A DNA stretch of 64,000 nt, from contig NZ_CP129672.1 in the NCBI RefSeq assembly GCF_030505195.1, positions 2,390,501 to 2,454,500 of the forward strand, read 5' to 3'. A program made the position numbers and the translations under genes. Shown here piece by piece: positions 19,844 through 31,055 of this stretch (position 1 is the first letter of the stretch; each line of letters opens with the position of its first letter). The notes under the pieces were generated by a model, which searched no databases, had not been told where the DNA came from, and saw only the letters and a program-made list of their open reading frames with translations. Origin of the DNA: Comamonas testosteroni (lineage in GTDB: Bacteria; Pseudomonadota; Gammaproteobacteria; Burkholderiales; Burkholderiaceae_C).

Positions 19844-19872
19844 TAAAAAAACGCCACCTTTTCAGGTGGCGT
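19844..19872 (-). terminator. Terminator of the yidC operon
   Basis: Stem ACGCCACC (19851-19858) with GGTGGCGT (19865-19872), loop TTTTCA, and a run of A on the plus strand at 19844-19850 that gives U in the minus transcript. It starts 24 bases after the yidC stop. Confidence 0.85.
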
Positions 19873-19895
19873 TCGTGTTGGCGCTGGCGCCGTGC

Positions 19896-21608
19896 TTACT
19901 TGCCTTCGGCAGCCTTGCCGAACTTGGGCAGGTTGAACTGAGGCGGCACGCCCATGCGCTTGTTGATGATCCACTGCTGAGCGATCGACAGAATGTTGTT
20001 CGTCAGCCAGTACAGCACCAGACCCGATGGGAAGAAGAAGAACATCACGCTGAACATCAGCGGCATGATCCACATCATCTTGGCCTGCATGGGGTCAGGA
20101 GGAGCGGGATTCAGGGCGGTCTGCAGCAGCGAGGACAGAGTCATCAGCAGCGGCAGGATGAAGAAGGGATCCGGCACCGAGAGGTCGTGAATCCAGCCAA
20201 TCCAGGGCGCGTTGCGAATTTCCACGCTGGACTGCAGCACCCAGTACAGAGCCATGAAGACAGGGATCTGAATGACGATGGGCAGACAGCCGCCCATGGG
20301 GTTGACCTTCTCCTCGCGGTAGATGCGCATCATCTCCTGCTGCATCTGCTGAGGCTTGTCCTTCAGGCGCTCGCGCATTTCCTGAATCTTGGGGTTGATG
20401 GCCTTCATCTTGGCCATCGAGGAGTAAGCCTTGGCGTTGAGCCAGTAGAAGGCAATCTTCAGCAGCACCACCAGGGCCACGATGGACCAGCCCCAGTTGC
20501 CGATGAACTTGTGCAGCTCGGACAGCAGCCAGTACAGCGGCTTGGCCAGAATCGTCAGCCAGCCATAGTCCTTGACCAGTTCCAGGCCGGGCGAGAGCTT
20601 TTCCAGCATGGGCTCGATCTGAGGACCGGAGAACAGGCGCGAGCTCACGGTCTTGGTCTGGCCGGGCTCCACCGTGCCCACGGGCGTGATCATGCCCACG
20701 GCATAGAGGTTGTCGCCCACCTTGCGCACGAAGTTGTCGCGCTGGATGCCGTCGGCCAGCAGCCAGGCGCTGGCGAAGTAATGCTGCACCATGGCCACAA
20801 AGCCATTGGGAGAGGCCTTGTCGACCTCGGCCTTGCCGCTTTCGATGTCCTTGAACTCGACCTTGTGGTACTTCTTGGCTTCGGTGTAGACAGCAGGACC
20901 GGTAAAGGTGGAATAGAAGCTGGACTCATGCTCGGGCTTGTTGCCGTCGCGCACCAGTTGCATGTACAGCTGGGGGTTCACGGCGGTCGAGCCGGTGTTG
21001 ACCACATCGTGCTGCACATCGACGGCATAGGAGCCGCGCTTGAGCGTGAAGGTCTTGACCAGCTTCACACCACCCTGGTCGGCGGACTCGAATCGCACTT
21101 GCACGCTGTCCTGACCATCCTTGAGCTCGCGCTCGCCGGGCATCACGGTCATGGGAGTCTTGTGCGTGGGGAAGTTGCCGCCGATCAGGCCGGTCTGACC
21201 GAGATACACACGCTTGGCGTTTTCCTCGAACACCTGCATGAGCTTCTTGTTATCCGTGGTGTCGGAGTACTTGAGCAGCTCGGAAGCTTTTAGCGTGCCG
21301 CCTTCGCTGTCGAAGGTCAGACGCATGACATCGCTGCCCACGATCACGTCCTGACGGGGCGTCACGGCTGCTGCGGGTCGAGCTGCGGCATTGGCAGCAC
21401 CGGGCACGTGGCCGGCAGAAGCGGCAGCGGCGGGCTGGGGCACACTGACGTCAGCAGGCTTGACATCAGCCGCAGCAGGCGCGCTGACCGTCTGCGGCGA
21501 TGGGAAGAAGGTGGGCTTTTTGCCGTTATGGATTTGCCACTTGTCCCAGAGCAAAACCATGGAAAAGCCAAATATCACCCACAGTATGGTGCGGCGAATA
21601 TCGTTCAT
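19896..21608 (-). CDS. yidC: Membrane protein insertase YidC
   Basis: Inserts and folds inner membrane proteins with or without SecYEG. The 570-residue product is of the Gram-negative type: an N-terminal membrane anchor (RRTILWVIFGFSMVLLWDKW), a large periplasmic domain (about residues 80-350), and the conserved C-terminal five-helix core containing YSSMAKMKAINPKIQ, the substrate-groove helix MGGCLPIVIQIPVFMALYW and FFPSGLVLYWLTNN. The gene overlaps the end of yidD by four bases (ATGA) and belongs to rpmH-rnpA-yidD-yidC, the standard bacterial order. The start at 21608 matches the normal MNDIRRTILW beginning. Confidence 0.97.
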   Translation of the reverse strand: MNDIRRTILWVIFGFSMVLLWDKWQIHNGKKPTFFPSPQTVSAPAAADVKPADVSVPQPAAAASAGHVPGAANAAARPAAAVTPRQDVIVGSDVMRLTFDSEGGTLKASELLKYSDTTDNKKLMQVFEENAKRVYLGQTGLIGGNFPTHKTPMTVMPGERELKDGQDSVQVRFESADQGGVKLVKTFTLKRGSYAVDVQHDVVNTGSTAVNPQLYMQLVRDGNKPEHESSFYSTFTGPAVYTEAKKYHKVEFKDIESGKAEVDKASPNGFVAMVQHYFASAWLLADGIQRDNFVRKVGDNLYAVGMITPVGTVEPGQTKTVSSRLFSGPQIEPMLEKLSPGLELVKDYGWLTILAKPLYWLLSELHKFIGNWGWSIVALVVLLKIAFYWLNAKAYSSMAKMKAINPKIQEMRERLKDKPQQMQQEMMRIYREEKVNPMGGCLPIVIQIPVFMALYWVLQSSVEIRNAPWIGWIHDLSVPDPFFILPLLMTLSSLLQTALNPAPPDPMQAKMMWIMPLMFSVMFFFFPSGLVLYWLTNNILSIAQQWIINKRMGVPPQFNLPKFGKAAEGK

Positions 21609-21904
21609 GAAGACTTCTTAGGTGAGGAAGGTTGGGTGGTCGCGGAAGAGTCCGAGGCATTGTCCAGAAAGGAAAACAGCCTGGGCTTTTGCTGTGGCAC
21701 GGGATCATGCCCTCCGTCACACCACGGATGACAACGCGCCAGCCGGCGCACCGTCAGATAAGAGCCTACCGCAGCGCCGTGTTGCTCCAGCGCTTGAAGG
21801 GAATAGGCCGAGCAGGTCGGCTCGAAGCGACAGGCCGAGCCCAGCCAGGGACTGAGCAGCAGCCTGTAGCCACGCACTATAGCCATGAGCAGTCGCTGCA
21901 TCAT
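21605..21904 (-). CDS. yidD: Membrane protein insertion efficiency factor YidD
   Basis: Small 99-residue membrane-associated protein that helps YidC-dependent insertion. The family signature is clear: YRLLLSPWLGSACRFEPTCS, YSLQALEQHG and RRLARCHPWCDGGHDPVP, with the conserved cysteines. The C-terminal tail, about 28 residues rich in Ser, is not conserved. The start is ATG 21904 or the adjacent ATG at 21901; the gene overlaps rnpA upstream and yidC downstream by four bases each, which suggests translational coupling. Confidence 0.93.
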   Translation of the reverse strand: MMQRLLMAIVRGYRLLLSPWLGSACRFEPTCSAYSLQALEQHGAAVGSYLTVRRLARCHPWCDGGHDPVPQQKPRLFSFLDNASDSSATTQPSSPKKSS

Positions 21905-22458
21905 GGCTGGTTCTCCGGCTGACTAGCTATTGAATCAGTAGCTTCTTGCGCTTTGCCATCAATGGCTTGAGGTGAAATTTTCTTCAAATCCACCTCCGCC
22001 TCAGCGGCCTGACGGGCCTGCGTCAGGCGGCGCGCCCCGGTCGCAAAAAGCTGTTGCAGTTCCTTGCGGACTGCTGCCTTGAGCTGATCAGAAGTTGCAC
22101 TGACGAATTGCTTACGGTCAAACCCCGAGCGCAGGCGCACCACATAGGAAGCGCGCAGCAGGGCGTCCTCGTAATCCGAGGACACCGCATAGATCTGGCG
22201 CTTGATGGTGTGGCGCGTGACCGAGCGGCGAGCCCAGCGCTTGGGCACCATGGCACCCAGCCAGGCCTGCTTGCGCACGGCACCGACGCCAAACAGGGCC
22301 TGCGGATCGTTCGATCCGGGCCCTGTCTTGGGGTTGGCAACCATGTCGGGAACCTCGGCCACCAGCTCCATGCGATGCAGGGCGAAGTGCGGGGTACGGG
22401 CAATCGTGCCCGCGGACATGGTGGCCTGGAATTGCGGACGCGTTTTCAGCCTTTGCAT
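21901..22458 (-). CDS. rnpA: Ribonuclease P protein component
   Basis: Protein subunit of RNase P, which matures the 5' ends of tRNAs with the catalytic RNA. The 185-residue product is longer than the usual 110-150 residues, through an insertion near residues 34-55 and a charged C-terminal tail. The core is recognisable: LGAMVPKRWARRSVTRHTIKRQIYAV then ASYVVRLRSGFDR. In the usual RNR motif (RNxxKR) the Asn is His here (RHTIKR); this may be a lineage trait. It starts 64 bases after the rpmH stop on the minus strand. Position between rpmH and yidD confirms the call. Confidence 0.92.
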   Translation of the reverse strand: MQRLKTRPQFQATMSAGTIARTPHFALHRMELVAEVPDMVANPKTGPGSNDPQALFGVGAVRKQAWLGAMVPKRWARRSVTRHTIKRQIYAVSSDYEDALLRASYVVRLRSGFDRKQFVSATSDQLKAAVRKELQQLFATGARRLTQARQAAEAEVDLKKISPQAIDGKAQEATDSIASQPENQP

Positions 22459-22522
22459 AGGAGAGCCTCCGTTCAGAGGCCTTCAGCGTAGCGAATGAGC
22501 AGACCGCTAGCCAACGCCGGCC

Positions 22523-22657
22523 TTAGACGGCCAGACGCTTGCGGCCCTTGGCGCGACGTGCGTTGATCACGGCACGGCCACCCTTGGTCTTCATGCGGAC
22601 CAGGAAACCGTGGGTACGGGCGCGGCGGATCTTGGAAGGTTGGTAAGTACGTTTCAT
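22523..22657 (-). CDS. rpmH: 50S ribosomal protein L34
   Basis: Forty-four residues, [18 protein letters not shown] then [20 protein letters not shown], ending KRLAV: the complete, highly basic and almost invariant L34 sequence. AAGGA lies 7 bases before the ATG at 22657. First gene of the rpmH-rnpA-yidD-yidC operon, diverging from dnaA. Confidence 0.98.
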   Translation of the reverse strand: MKRTYQPSKIRRARTHGFLVRMKTKGGRAVINARRAKGRKRLAV

Positions 22658-23151
22658 GTTGGTTCCTTGAGAAGGTTCAGTATTTGCGTCGGCAAGGCGC
22701 CATGTTCGCGCCCGACCATTCCGGTTTTGCGCCGCACACTGTCACCGCCAAACCCGATATTTTTTCACATGCCGTGCATGTCATCGGATCAGAAGGCAAC
22801 AAACGGAACAAAGCACCCGCCACAGCTGCTAAAGCAACTGGGCGCGCGCGCACAAAAAAGGCGCCCGGCTCATATCACCCTGAACACATTCAGGGAAACC
22901 GGGGATTATCACAGCGTTGCGCCTTTGATGCAATGACCCTTGAATTTGCTAAGGACTCACGGGGTATCCCGTCAAGCACCTTCGGAGCCCAGAGATTCTT
23001 TACAAACAGCAGGCTGCCAATCTATTAGGATGTGCAGCCTATAACGCACCGGAGTCGGGGACAGCCTTCTGATATTTTGTGGATAACTTCCGTAAAAGCT
23101 ACAATACGAACCCCGCAACTGTTCCTCCTATCCACAATTAGACTTTTGACA
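22658..23151. other. rpmH-dnaA divergent intergenic region
   Basis: 494 bases without a gene, holding the divergent promoters. In many bacteria this is the origin site, but here only two DnaA boxes are visible, both close to dnaA, and there is no marked AT-rich tract with clustered boxes. I read it as promoter plus autoregulation rather than as the main origin. Confidence 0.6.
23078..23136. promoter_or_regulatory. DnaA boxes in the dnaA promoter
   Basis: A perfect box TGTGGATAA at 23078-23086 (minus-strand orientation) and an 8-of-9 box CTATCCACA at 23128-23136, 16 bases before the dnaA start. Boxes there are typical for repression of dnaA by its own product. Confidence 0.7.
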
Positions 23152-24558
23152 ATGACAGAGGAACCAACCAATGATGCAGGCCAGGCCCTGTGGCAGGTCT
23201 GCGTTGAGCAACTGGGTCAGGAGCTGCCAGAGCAGCAATTCAACACCTGGATCAAGCCGCTGACGGCACTCGTTGCAGAAGATTTTTCCAAGGTCACCGT
23301 CTATGTGGCCAACCGCTTCAAGCTGGACTGGATCCGTGCCCAGTATGCGGGCCGCATCTCGGCCATGCTGGAGTCGCTCTATGGCCAGCCCGTCACTCTT
23401 GAGTTGGCACTTGCTCAGCGCGAAAGTGTTGTTCGTACTTATGTACGACCTCCGTCATCGACACAACAGGCTGCACCGCAGACGCACAATGTCGCCGTGC
23501 CTACGGTCACCAGCGAAGAGGCCAGCGCTCCGGTTTTCCGCACCCGATTGAACCCGGCTCTCACCTTCGAGACGCTGGTCGAAGGTACGGCCAACCGCAT
23601 GGCGCGCTCGGCCGCCATGCATGTGGCAGGCTCGCCCGGCCACCTCTACAACCCGCTGTTCATCTACGGCGGTGTCGGTCTCGGTAAGACTCACCTGGTG
23701 CATGCTGTGGGTAACCAGCTGCTCAAGGACAAGCCAGACGCCAAGATTCTCTACATCCACGCCGAGCAGTTCGTCTCGGATGTGGTCAAGGCCTACCAGC
23801 GCCGCACCTTCGACGAGTTCAAGGAGCGCTACCACTCGCTCGATCTGCTGCTGATTGACGATGTGCAGTTCTTCGCCAACAAGGACCGCACGCAGGAAGA
23901 GTTCTTCAATGCCTTCGAGGCCCTGCTGGCCAAGAAGAGCCATATCGTGATGACGTCCGACACCTATCCCAAGGGTCTGGCCAATATTCACGAGCGCCTG
24001 GTCTCGCGCTTCGACTCGGGCCTGACGGTGGCCATCGAGCCGCCCGAGCTGGAAATGCGCGTGGCGATCCTGATCAACAAGGCCCGCGCCGAGAACGCCG
24101 ACATGCCCGAGGAAGTCGCCTTCTTCGTGGCCAAGAACGTGCGCTCCAACGTGCGTGAGCTCGAAGGCGCGCTGCGCAAGATCCTGGCCTATTCGCGCTT
24201 CAACCAGAAGGAAGTGTCGATTCAGCTGGCCCGCGAGGCGCTGCGCGATCTGCTCAGTATTCAGAACCGCCAGATTTCTGTGGAAAACATCCAGAAAACG
24301 GTGGCTGACTACTACAAGATCAAGGTGGCCGACATGTATAGCAAGAAGCGCCCGGCCAGCATTGCCCGGCCGCGCCAGATTGCCATGTACCTGGCCAAGG
24401 AGCTGACGCAAAAAAGCCTGCCCGAGATCGGCGAGCTGTTCGGCGGCCGCGACCACACCACGGTGCTGCACGCCGTACGCAAGATTGCGGGCGAGCGCCA
24501 GACCAACACCGAGTTGAACCAGCAGCTGCATGTGCTGGAACAAACGCTCAAGGGTTGA
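23152..24558 (+). CDS. dnaA: Chromosomal replication initiator DnaA
   Basis: Binds DnaA boxes, opens the origin and loads DnaB. The 468-residue protein has domain I ([20 protein letters not shown]), a variable linker (about residues 85-130), the AAA+ domain with Walker [11 protein letters not shown] and Walker B LLIDDVQF, and domain IV with the DNA-binding signature [15 protein letters not shown] near the C-terminus. ATG 23152 was preferred over an in-frame start at 23032 because [14 protein letters not shown] is where relatives begin; no strong ribosome binding site precedes it. The dnaN gene follows after 131 bases and gyrB after that, the classical order. recF is absent between dnaN and gyrB, as usual in this family. 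Confidence 0.97.
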   Translation: MTEEPTNDAGQALWQVCVEQLGQELPEQQFNTWIKPLTALVAEDFSKVTVYVANRFKLDWIRAQYAGRISAMLESLYGQPVTLELALAQRESVVRTYVRPPSSTQQAAPQTHNVAVPTVTSEEASAPVFRTRLNPALTFETLVEGTANRMARSAAMHVAGSPGHLYNPLFIYGGVGLGKTHLVHAVGNQLLKDKPDAKILYIHAEQFVSDVVKAYQRRTFDEFKERYHSLDLLLIDDVQFFANKDRTQEEFFNAFEALLAKKSHIVMTSDTYPKGLANIHERLVSRFDSGLTVAIEPPELEMRVAILINKARAENADMPEEVAFFVAKNVRSNVRELEGALRKILAYSRFNQKEVSIQLAREALRDLLSIQNRQISVENIQKTVADYYKIKVADMYSKKRPASIARPRQIAMYLAKELTQKSLPEIGELFGGRDHTTVLHAVRKIAGERQTNTELNQQLHVLEQTLKG

Positions 24559-24689
24559 TGAAAACTCCCCCATGAATGTCACTCACACAGGGCAAAATGG
24601 GGAATTCACGCGGTATGAGGGAGCGTTCGCATCGCCCTGCGGGCGCCGCCGCGTCAAAACATATGCGCACTTAAATCACTGAGGTTGAC

Positions 24690-25811
24690 ATGATCGTCCT
24701 GAAAGCCACACAAGACAAAGTTCTCGCGGTCCTGCAATCGGTGGCCGGCATTGTCGAGCGCCGCCACACGCTGCCCATTCTGGCCAATGTGCTGATCAAG
24801 AAGACCGGCAATGCACTGCAGCTGACAACCAGCGATCTGGAAATCCAGATCCGCACCACGGCCGAGCTGGGCGGCGACGCCGGCGACTTCACCACCACCA
24901 TCGGTGCCCGCAAGCTGATCGACATCCTGAAGACCATGCCCGGCGACCAGACCGTGAGCCTGGAGACGCAGCAGTCCAAGATGATTCTGAAAGGCGGCAA
25001 GAGCCGCTTCACGCTGCAGACCCTGCCCGCCGAAGACTTCCCGCTGGTGCAGGAGTCGGCAGCCTTCGGCCCCGCTTTCAGCGTGCCGCAGAAGGTGCTC
25101 AAGGACCTGCTGGGCCAGGTCTCCTTTGCCATGGCCGTGCAGGACATCCGCTACTACCTGAACGGCATTCTGTTCGTCGCCGAAGGCAACACCCTGAGCC
25201 TGGTGGCCACCGACGGCCACCGCCTGGCCTGGGCCAGCGCCACGCTGGATGTGGAAGTGCCCATCAAGCAGGAAGTGATTCTGCCGCGCAAGACCGTGCT
25301 GGAGCTGCAGCGCCTGCTGTCGGACGCCAGCGGCGAGAACCAGCCCGTCATCGAGATGCAGTTCGCCAACAACCAGGCCAAGTTCACCTTTGGCGGCATG
25401 GAGTTCGTGACCAAGCTGGTCGAAGGCAAGTTCCCTGACTACAACCGCGTCATCCCGCGCAACCACACCAACAGCGTGACCCTGGGCCGCGCCCCGCTGC
25501 TGGCATCGCTGCAGCGCACGGCCATCATGACCAGCGACAAGTTCAAGGGCGTGCGCCTGTCGGTCGAGCCCGGCACGCTGCGCGTGGCGTCCAACAACGC
25601 CGAGCAGGAAGAAGCCATGGACGAGCTCGACATCGACTACGGTGGCGACACCATCGAGATCGGCTTCAACGTGACCTACCTGATCGATGTGCTCACCAAC
25701 ATGAGCCAGGACATGGTCAAGATCGATCTGCAGGACGGCAACAGCTCGGCTCTGGTCACCATCCCCGAGAACGAAAGCTTCAAGTACGTCGTGATGCCCA
25801 TGCGCATCTGA
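24690..25811 (+). CDS. dnaN: DNA polymerase III sliding clamp (beta subunit)
   Basis: Ring-shaped processivity factor of replication. The 373-residue protein fits the three-domain clamp (E. coli 366). Recognised from MIVLKATQDKVLAVLQSVAGIVERRHTLPILAN, the central VATDGHRLAW and the C-terminal YVVMPMRI, which forms part of the partner-binding pocket and the usual end of the protein (MPMRL/I). GAGG lies about 7 bases before ATG 24690. Lies between dnaA and gyrB on the same strand. Confidence 0.97.
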   Translation: MIVLKATQDKVLAVLQSVAGIVERRHTLPILANVLIKKTGNALQLTTSDLEIQIRTTAELGGDAGDFTTTIGARKLIDILKTMPGDQTVSLETQQSKMILKGGKSRFTLQTLPAEDFPLVQESAAFGPAFSVPQKVLKDLLGQVSFAMAVQDIRYYLNGILFVAEGNTLSLVATDGHRLAWASATLDVEVPIKQEVILPRKTVLELQRLLSDASGENQPVIEMQFANNQAKFTFGGMEFVTKLVEGKFPDYNRVIPRNHTNSVTLGRAPLLASLQRTAIMTSDKFKGVRLSVEPGTLRVASNNAEQEEAMDELDIDYGGDTIEIGFNVTYLIDVLTNMSQDMVKIDLQDGNSSALVTIPENESFKYVVMPMRI

Positions 25812-25838
25812 GTGGACCGAACGCAGCCAGCCATTTCA

Positions 25839-25891
25839 TTGCCTGAAATAACAGGAGCAGCTACCGCTCGTCCTGTAATGATTTCAGGCAA
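25839..25891 (+). promoter_or_regulatory. Long inverted repeat in the gyrB leader
   Basis: In the 148 bases between dnaN and gyrB, TTGCCTGAAAT (25839-25849) pairs with ATTTCAGGCAA (25881-25891), and inside it ACAGGA (25851-25856) pairs with TCCTGT (25871-25876). The stem has no T tract, so it is not a normal terminator. It may be a leader structure controlling gyrB, or a protein-binding dyad. Confidence 0.55.
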
Positions 25892-25944
25892 GTATTCATT
25901 TGAAAGTTATGCAGGTCAGGCGCCAACAGCTCCTGACCTTGTAG

Positions 25945-28527
<2,583 letters not shown>

Positions 28528-28635
28528 TGTTGCTTGTAGCGAGACCCATAAGCTGAGATTCTGAGAAGCATCTATTGAGACACTTATCAAAATCCTCTTA
28601 CTGAGAGTTTTGCTATATCGACCTCTTGTGCAAAA

Positions 28636-28661
28636 AAAGGCTACCGATTGGTAGCCTTTTT
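28636..28661 (+). terminator. Terminator of gyrB
   Basis: Stem AAAGGCTACC (28636-28645) with GGTAGCCTTT (28650-28659), loop GATT, then more T. Preceded by A residues, so it may work on both strands. Confidence 0.88.
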
Positions 28662-28823
28662 CATTGCCCCTTCATTGCTGGGACGTACTTCATGTCCCGT
28701 TGATGCCGCTCGTCCTGTTGCAATTGATGACTGCTGAGCAGCTACAGACGCTTGGCTTAACGATCCAGTAGTCCGGGAACCAACATCTAGTGCCATAGCA
28801 GACTCCTGATGCTAGGTATTCCT

Positions 28824-28893
28824 ACCTGCGTTTACGCAAGGTTGACGCCATGCCATTGTTTTACTAAGATCCAATCTACACCTAACGTCAGAT
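28824..28893 (+). promoter_or_regulatory. Promoter and operator of the MerR-type regulator
   Basis: Contains ACCT-11 bases-AGGT (28824-28842), a -35/-10 pair TTGACG...TAAGAT (28842-28870), and the dyad ACCTAACGTCAGAT (28880-28893). The last, with the preceding CAATCTAC, recurs before the exporter gene, so it is probably the regulator's binding site. Assignment of the regulator to these sites is inference. Confidence 0.55.
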
Positions 28894-28902
28894 TTCAATT
28901 AA

Positions 28903-29298
28903 ATGTCTTCTAACTTGCTACAAATCGGTGAGCTTGCCCAACGTGCCGACGTCAGCCATCGCACCATCCACTACTACGAACGGATTGGCTTGCTGCGCCC
29001 GGCAGAGCGTGAAGGTGTGGGGTATCGATACTACGACGAACAAGCCGTGCAGCGCCTGGAGAAGATCGCTGCTTTGAAAAAGCTGGGCTTGACCTTGGAT
29101 GAGATCGGCCAAGTCATCGACCTGTATTTCGAGGATGCCAGCGGTATCAAAGGCAAGGAGCAGGTGCTGAAAATCTTGGAGGCACAACTGATAGCAACGC
29201 GCAGCAAACTGGGGGAACTGCACGACTTTGAGCGTGACCTGGAGAGCAATATCAAGCGAATGCAGTCGCTGATTGATGAGGCTCGCAAGCACCGCTAG
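28903..29298 (+). CDS. MerR-family transcriptional regulator
   Basis: A 131-residue dimeric activator/repressor. The N-terminal winged helix-turn-helix reads LLQIGELAQRADVSHRTIHYYERIGLL and is followed by YRYYDEQAVQRLEKIAALKKLGLTLDEIGQVI and a long C-terminal dimerisation coiled coil. No cysteine pair for metal binding is present, so it is more likely a sensor of organic compounds or stress. It lies just before genes for an MFS exporter, a RidA-like protein and a lipoprotein on the same strand, and similar dyads precede this gene and the exporter, so it probably controls both. Confidence 0.87.
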   Translation: MSSNLLQIGELAQRADVSHRTIHYYERIGLLRPAEREGVGYRYYDEQAVQRLEKIAALKKLGLTLDEIGQVIDLYFEDASGIKGKEQVLKILEAQLIATRSKLGELHDFERDLESNIKRMQSLIDEARKHR

Positions 29299-29330
29299 TG
29301 CAGGAGGGAGTTCATCGCTCCTTTTTATCT

Positions 29331-29356
29331 TCAATCTACACCTGACGTAAGGTTCA
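29331..29356 (+). promoter_or_regulatory. Second copy of the MerR-type operator, before the MFS gene
   Basis: CAATCTACACCTGACGTAAG at 29332-29351 is nearly the same as the sequence before the regulator gene (28872 onward). The dyad ACCTGACGTAAGGT (29340-29353) pairs at all but one position. It ends only 7 bases before ATG 29361. Confidence 0.6.
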
Positions 29357-29360
29357 TATT

Positions 29361-30512
29361 ATGAATATGCGAGATTTTTTACTGATGCCGATCTTGATGG
29401 CTGCGGCATTGCTTGTGGTGGGGCAGCTCTACGTGACGCTGCCTTTGGTGACCGGTCTCGCGGATCACTGGCAAGTGACGCCGGGGCTGGCCAGTTGGGC
29501 GGGTAGCTCGTTCGGCTTTGCCTATGCCTTTGGCTTCTTGCTGCTGGGCCGCCTGTCGGATCAGCATGGCCGCCGCCGCATCATGCTCGCGAGCCTATGT
29601 GCAATGGCCCTGGCGAGCGTTGCGGTGGCTGCCTCGAGCAATTTCGGCATGTTGCTGGTCGCTCGGGCGCTGCAAGGGCTGGTGGCATCGGCTTTTCCAC
29701 CCGCCGCTCTGGCACTCGTAGCGGAAGTCTTGTCTCCTGCTAGGCGCCCATGGGGCATCTCGCTATTGAGCTTCGCTTTCCTGGCGGCGGCTCCATTGGC
29801 GCAATTTCTGGCAGCACAGTCCGCAGGCTTGGGCCTGCCGACCCTCATGCTGGTCGTCGCAGTCGCAAGTGTGCTGCTGTCCATTGGGTTGGCGATGGTG
29901 CTGCCTCCCGGGGCACAAGCCCCCGAGGGCAACGCCATGCCCGCACCACTCGCCGCCCAGCATTCCAAACTAGCGGGCGTCTGGCTGACCGCGCTAACGG
30001 TGCTGTTTGCATTCGTCACCTTCCATGCCGGAGTGCAGGCCATGGCGATCGCCGAGACTGATCTTCAAACCTTGCGTCTGGCTGGATTGCCTCCTTTGCT
30101 GCTCAGCCTGGCGACCGCCAGTTTGATTCGCCGCATCGGCACCGTCGCCACCGCGCGCACCGGTTTGGTCACAGCAGCGCTAGGCCTGCTGGCTGGCGCG
30201 CTGGGACATTTCGGTGGACTGGTGGTTGCCAGTGTCTTGTTGTCGGCCGGAGTTGCTCTGGCCATCCCTGGACTGATCGGCACGCTGGCATCGCGGGCAG
30301 TACCCGCCAGCCGTGCGCGGGCCATGTCGATCTACAGCTTTGCACTGTTCGCCGGTGCCAGCCTCGCTCCGTTGGCGGCAAATGCGCTTGCTCCTTGGGG
30401 GTGGCTCGCTCTGATGCTCCCCCCTGCCGCCGCGTTGTTGTTTGCCACAGCCGTTGTAGATGGACTGCCACAGCTTTCGCGCCGTTCTTCCTCGGAGGCT
30501 AGCTTGCTATGA
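29361..30512 (+). CDS. MFS transporter, drug-efflux type
   Basis: A 383-residue inner membrane protein with about 12 hydrophobic segments. The loop between helices 2 and 3 has GRLSDQHGRRRIML, the MFS motif A, and motif C-like glycines follow later. The size and motif fit the DHA1 or sugar-efflux (SotB/AraJ-like) branch of proton-driven exporters. The substrate is unknown. It is preceded by a regulator operator and followed by a RidA-like gene with a four-base overlap, so the three downstream genes are likely one unit. It may be induced by the compound sensed by the MerR-type protein. Confidence 0.87.
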   Translation: MNMRDFLLMPILMAAALLVVGQLYVTLPLVTGLADHWQVTPGLASWAGSSFGFAYAFGFLLLGRLSDQHGRRRIMLASLCAMALASVAVAASSNFGMLLVARALQGLVASAFPPAALALVAEVLSPARRPWGISLLSFAFLAAAPLAQFLAAQSAGLGLPTLMLVVAVASVLLSIGLAMVLPPGAQAPEGNAMPAPLAAQHSKLAGVWLTALTVLFAFVTFHAGVQAMAIAETDLQTLRLAGLPPLLLSLATASLIRRIGTVATARTGLVTAALGLLAGALGHFGGLVVASVLLSAGVALAIPGLIGTLASRAVPASRARAMSIYSFALFAGASLAPLAANALAPWGWLALMLPPAAALLFATAVVDGLPQLSRRSSSEASLL

Positions 30513-31021
30513 AGTTGTTTATCTCTCATGCAGTCGTGTCGACTGCGCTGCTGTGCTCCGCCAGCGCGATGGCTTCCCCATTCACTCCGATTGAAAAGAC
30601 GCACTACATGACCACTAGCAGCACCTTGCTTCGTTCCGTCAATCCCCCTGGCGCCTTGATTCCTGGTATTTCCCAGGCAGTCATCGTCGATGGCGGCAGA
30701 ACTATGTATCTGTCGGGGCATGTTCCTCTGACCACTGAAGGCAAGGTGCCCCCGGGAATGGAGGCGCAGTTGGTACTGGCCTTCGAGAACCTGAATGCCA
30801 CCTTGATGGCTGCAGGCGCCACGGCTCGCAATCTGGCGCGCATCTCCATTTATGTGCGGGATTTCCATGCGGATCAGCTACCCGTGATTCGCCAGGTGCG
30901 CGACCGGTTCATTGATGCAAGTCTGCCGCCAGCCAGCGCCTTGATCGGAGTAGCCGAACTTTTCCATCCCGACGTGCTGGTGGAGGTCGATGCCATCGCG
31001 GTGCTACCCCCTAAAAACTGA
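30509..31021 (+). CDS. RidA/YjgF-family protein with signal peptide
   Basis: A 170-residue product with an N-terminal export signal (KLFISHAVVSTALLCSASAMA, cleavage likely after AMA) and a RidA-like domain from about residue 40. Family landmarks are YLSGHVPLT, MEAQLVLAFENLNATLMAAGATARNLARISIYVRD and VRDRF...PPASALIGVAEL, where the usual catalytic Arg-bearing segment (xxRxx in ARxxxEVxxL) is altered. Cytosolic RidA deaminates reactive enamines; a periplasmic version is uncommon and its role is unclear. It overlaps the exporter gene by four bases, so it may act on the exported compound. Confidence 0.8.
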   Translation: MKLFISHAVVSTALLCSASAMASPFTPIEKTHYMTTSSTLLRSVNPPGALIPGISQAVIVDGGRTMYLSGHVPLTTEGKVPPGMEAQLVLAFENLNATLMAAGATARNLARISIYVRDFHADQLPVIRQVRDRFIDASLPPASALIGVAELFHPDVLVEVDAIAVLPPKN

Positions 31022-31055
31022 GCTTTCATGTCCCTTTCTACTGAGGAGTCCATCC

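Larger units (their letters stand above)
19535..19895. other. Right end of island and yidC downstream region
   Basis: No gene supported. A short hairpin CGGAGA...TCTCCG (about 19550-19568) might end the bacteriocin operon but lacks a T run. The direct repeat at 19711-19733 probably marks the island border. After it come chromosomal bases and the yidC terminator. Confidence 0.5.
28528..28902. other. gyrB-merR intergenic region
   Basis: 375 bases with no gene. It holds the gyrB terminator (28636-28661) and, from about 28824 on, the control region of the MerR-type gene: TTGACG (28842-28847) and TAAGAT (28865-28870) with a 17-base spacer are a plausible promoter. Confidence 0.6.

Noticed and set aside
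22658-23151. rpmH-dnaA gap as the replication origin
   Set aside because: Only two DnaA boxes, both in promoter position, no AT-rich cluster; G/C samples on both sides do not suggest a switch here. It cannot be fully excluded.
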